Shown here: positions 62,901 through 64,000 of the stretch, in pieces
Layout of the letters: each line of letters begins with the position of its first letter
How positions within the stretch are numbered: position 1 is the stretch's first letter
Assembly: GCA_023014485.1 (NCBI GenBank)
Contig: JAJOZX010003218.1
Span: 460,582 to 524,581, forward strand
DNA from: Bathynomus jamesi
Taxonomy: Eukaryota; Arthropoda; Malacostraca; Isopoda; Cirolanidae
Direction: 5' to 3'
Length of the DNA stretch: 64,000 bases
Position numbers and translations under genes: made by a program
Notes under the pieces: generated by a model
What the model was told of the DNA's origin: nothing
Database searches by the model: none
Seen by the model: only the letters and a program-made list of their open reading frames with translations

Positions 62901-64000
62901 GAAATTGTAAGATACACACTTTGTACCTAGTACACAAAATACACACTAGACCACAGGACTATACATCATCCATTACGTAATTCTATTTTTACCTACAATA
63001 GTCAATAAAAATTAGTTTACAGATTGTACGATTTACAGTTTTCCCTTTTATCTGCTATTCATTTTGTATGTAATTCTTCCCACAAAAAAAAAAAAAAAAA
63101 AAAATTTATAAAATTTAACAATATCATTCTTTGTCTAACTTCATTGTTGACTAAGTTAACGTATTAATCCTTTTATTCTTTTTACACAAAATTAAAGTAT
63201 TAATCTTTGAATTTTTTTATATTTTGTAAGCAAGTGTCATTTTAAAAATTTGATTACTCTGCATTGTACTCAACCACGCGAAATCGTTCTGTATAAAATT
63301 TGTATTGTAAAGAAAAATTCGTCATCTAACTTGAATTAGGATGTTATTCTCTTAATTCTATTGTATTAATTGTACCCTATTAGATTATTGTATAAATATC
63401 ATTTTAAAGGGGAGAGTAATGTAAAAAATGAACAATGAATAATCCATATTCATTTTTACATAAGAACCAAAATCGCTTAACGCGAGTTTGGATAATAATT
63501 TTACTTGTAGCTTCCTATTTTTGTTCGTGTCACAACCCTACGATCTACCATATCTATGGTTTAGTCGTATCCATTTTCCATTTGTTATAGAAGTTATTAT
63601 AATTAATTATGATTGTCTTGCATCTCACCCTCGTCCCTAGATTATGCATACACATTGCATATAACAGGATTGGAACCCGTAGTTGTACTTCTTAGTCATT
63701 ACTACCCACTCTTTGTCTCTAATTCGTTCTTGTAAATCTTCCTAATAATGATTTGTACTATACGTACAAATTCAATAACTATGACGTCACATTTTCCCGT
63801 CATTAATTTCCCATCATATATCTAGTATTCAATGTATGAAAATTCTTTATCATCATCATAATAAAAACTGTACACTCTATAGAAGTCATTATTTATATTG
63901 TTATGTAGTATAAATATAACTATTATTCAACCATATACCCCCCCCCTACGTCCCATAATCTTATCTTGATAATTATCGTATGTCATTTTTATTAAATATT
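59913..64000 (+). repeat. Array unit U11 (cut by window end, no mariner insertion)
   Basis: First 4088 bp of a unit. Its first half matches U5, U7 and U9, yet the mariner target near 63820 is empty. The last 120 bases or so contain unusual indels (a run of nine C near 63941, CCCATAATC) that suggest falling consensus quality. Confidence 0.93.
63420..64000 (+). repeat. LTR-like segment of U11, cut by window end
   Basis: Starts TGT after the purine tract. Only the first 581 bases are in the window, including the CRE palindrome and TATAAATA, with no mariner at the target TA. Confidence 0.38.

Larger units (their letters stand above)
1..64000 (+). repeat. Head-to-tail tandem array, about 11.4 units of 5.6-6.55 kb
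   Basis: The whole window is one array. The motif CCACTCTTTGGCC recurs at 31, 5625, 12171, 17805, 23369, 29932, 35537, 42094, 47698, 54264 and 59913. Spacings are 5564-5649 bp, or 6546-6566 bp where a mariner-like element is inserted. Units align along their full length, mostly with scattered substitutions and homopolymer or minisatellite length changes. All copies are in the same orientation and no unique flanking DNA is seen at either end, so the array extends beyond the window. No long ORF is conserved, which fits a complex satellite or a non-coding retroelement array rather than a multigene family. Bases 1-30 are the tail of a preceding unit, within its 15-bp minisatellite. Confidence 0.97.

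Noticed and set aside
1..64000. rDNA intergenic spacer
   Set aside because: Unit length and internal subrepeats would fit, but no 18S, 28S or 5S rRNA sequence occurs in any of the ten complete units.

Overview
The window is one continuous tandem array from an AT-rich animal genome. An arthropod, probably an insect, is the best guess: the only recognisable protein homology is a mariner-type transposase fragment with TA target duplications, and there are no bacterial-style operons or long ORFs. No host gene, rRNA gene, tRNA gene or CRISPR array is visible.

The repeat unit is about 5.6 kb, or about 6.55 kb when it carries a mariner-like insertion, and all units are in the same orientation. Taking the conserved motif CCACTCTTTGGCC as zero, units start at 31, 5625, 12171, 17805, 23369, 29932, 35537, 42094, 47698, 54264 and 59913 (the last cut by the window end). 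I call them U1 to U11. Single-base markers show a higher-order dimer of about 12.17 kb in the second half (U5-U6, U7-U8, U9-U10). Crossing markers show exchange between units.

Each unit holds, in order (U1 coordinates): the motif CCACTC and a short duplicated segment (31-300); GTTAATT-rich repeats (about 380-480); a 341-bp block of nine small hairpins (718-1058); a 20-bp minisatellite (1061-1220); an AT-rich stretch with a 61-codon ORF (1472-1657) and two diverged internal duplications (1864-3130); a run of about 19 A (3203-3221); a purine tract followed by TGT (3529-3545); a 1.9-kb segment with a CRE palindrome, TATA box, poly(A) signal, 13-bp minisatellite and GC-rich hairpins; then ACA-GTC-TGGCGACCCTGCC (5456-5474) and a 15-bp minisatellite leading to the next unit.

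My main interpretation is that the unit has the anatomy of a non-coding LTR retroelement arranged head to tail (LTR-internal-LTR-internal). The purine tract plus TGT would be the polypurine tract and LTR start. ACA plus the TGGCGACC motif would be the LTR end and a tRNA-Arg-type primer binding site. This is inference, because no gag or pol is present.

Four units (U2, U5, U7, U9) carry a 924-928 bp fold-back mariner-like element at exactly the same TA. Both of its ends are the 3' end of one transposase gene (arms of about 310 bp, loop of 306 bp), so a read-through transcript would form a long hairpin. Linked markers on both sides indicate one insertion that was then copied with its host unit.

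Clusters of one-base indels in U2, U4 and the last 120 bases look like poorly polished long-read consensus, so small frame differences between units should not be over-read.
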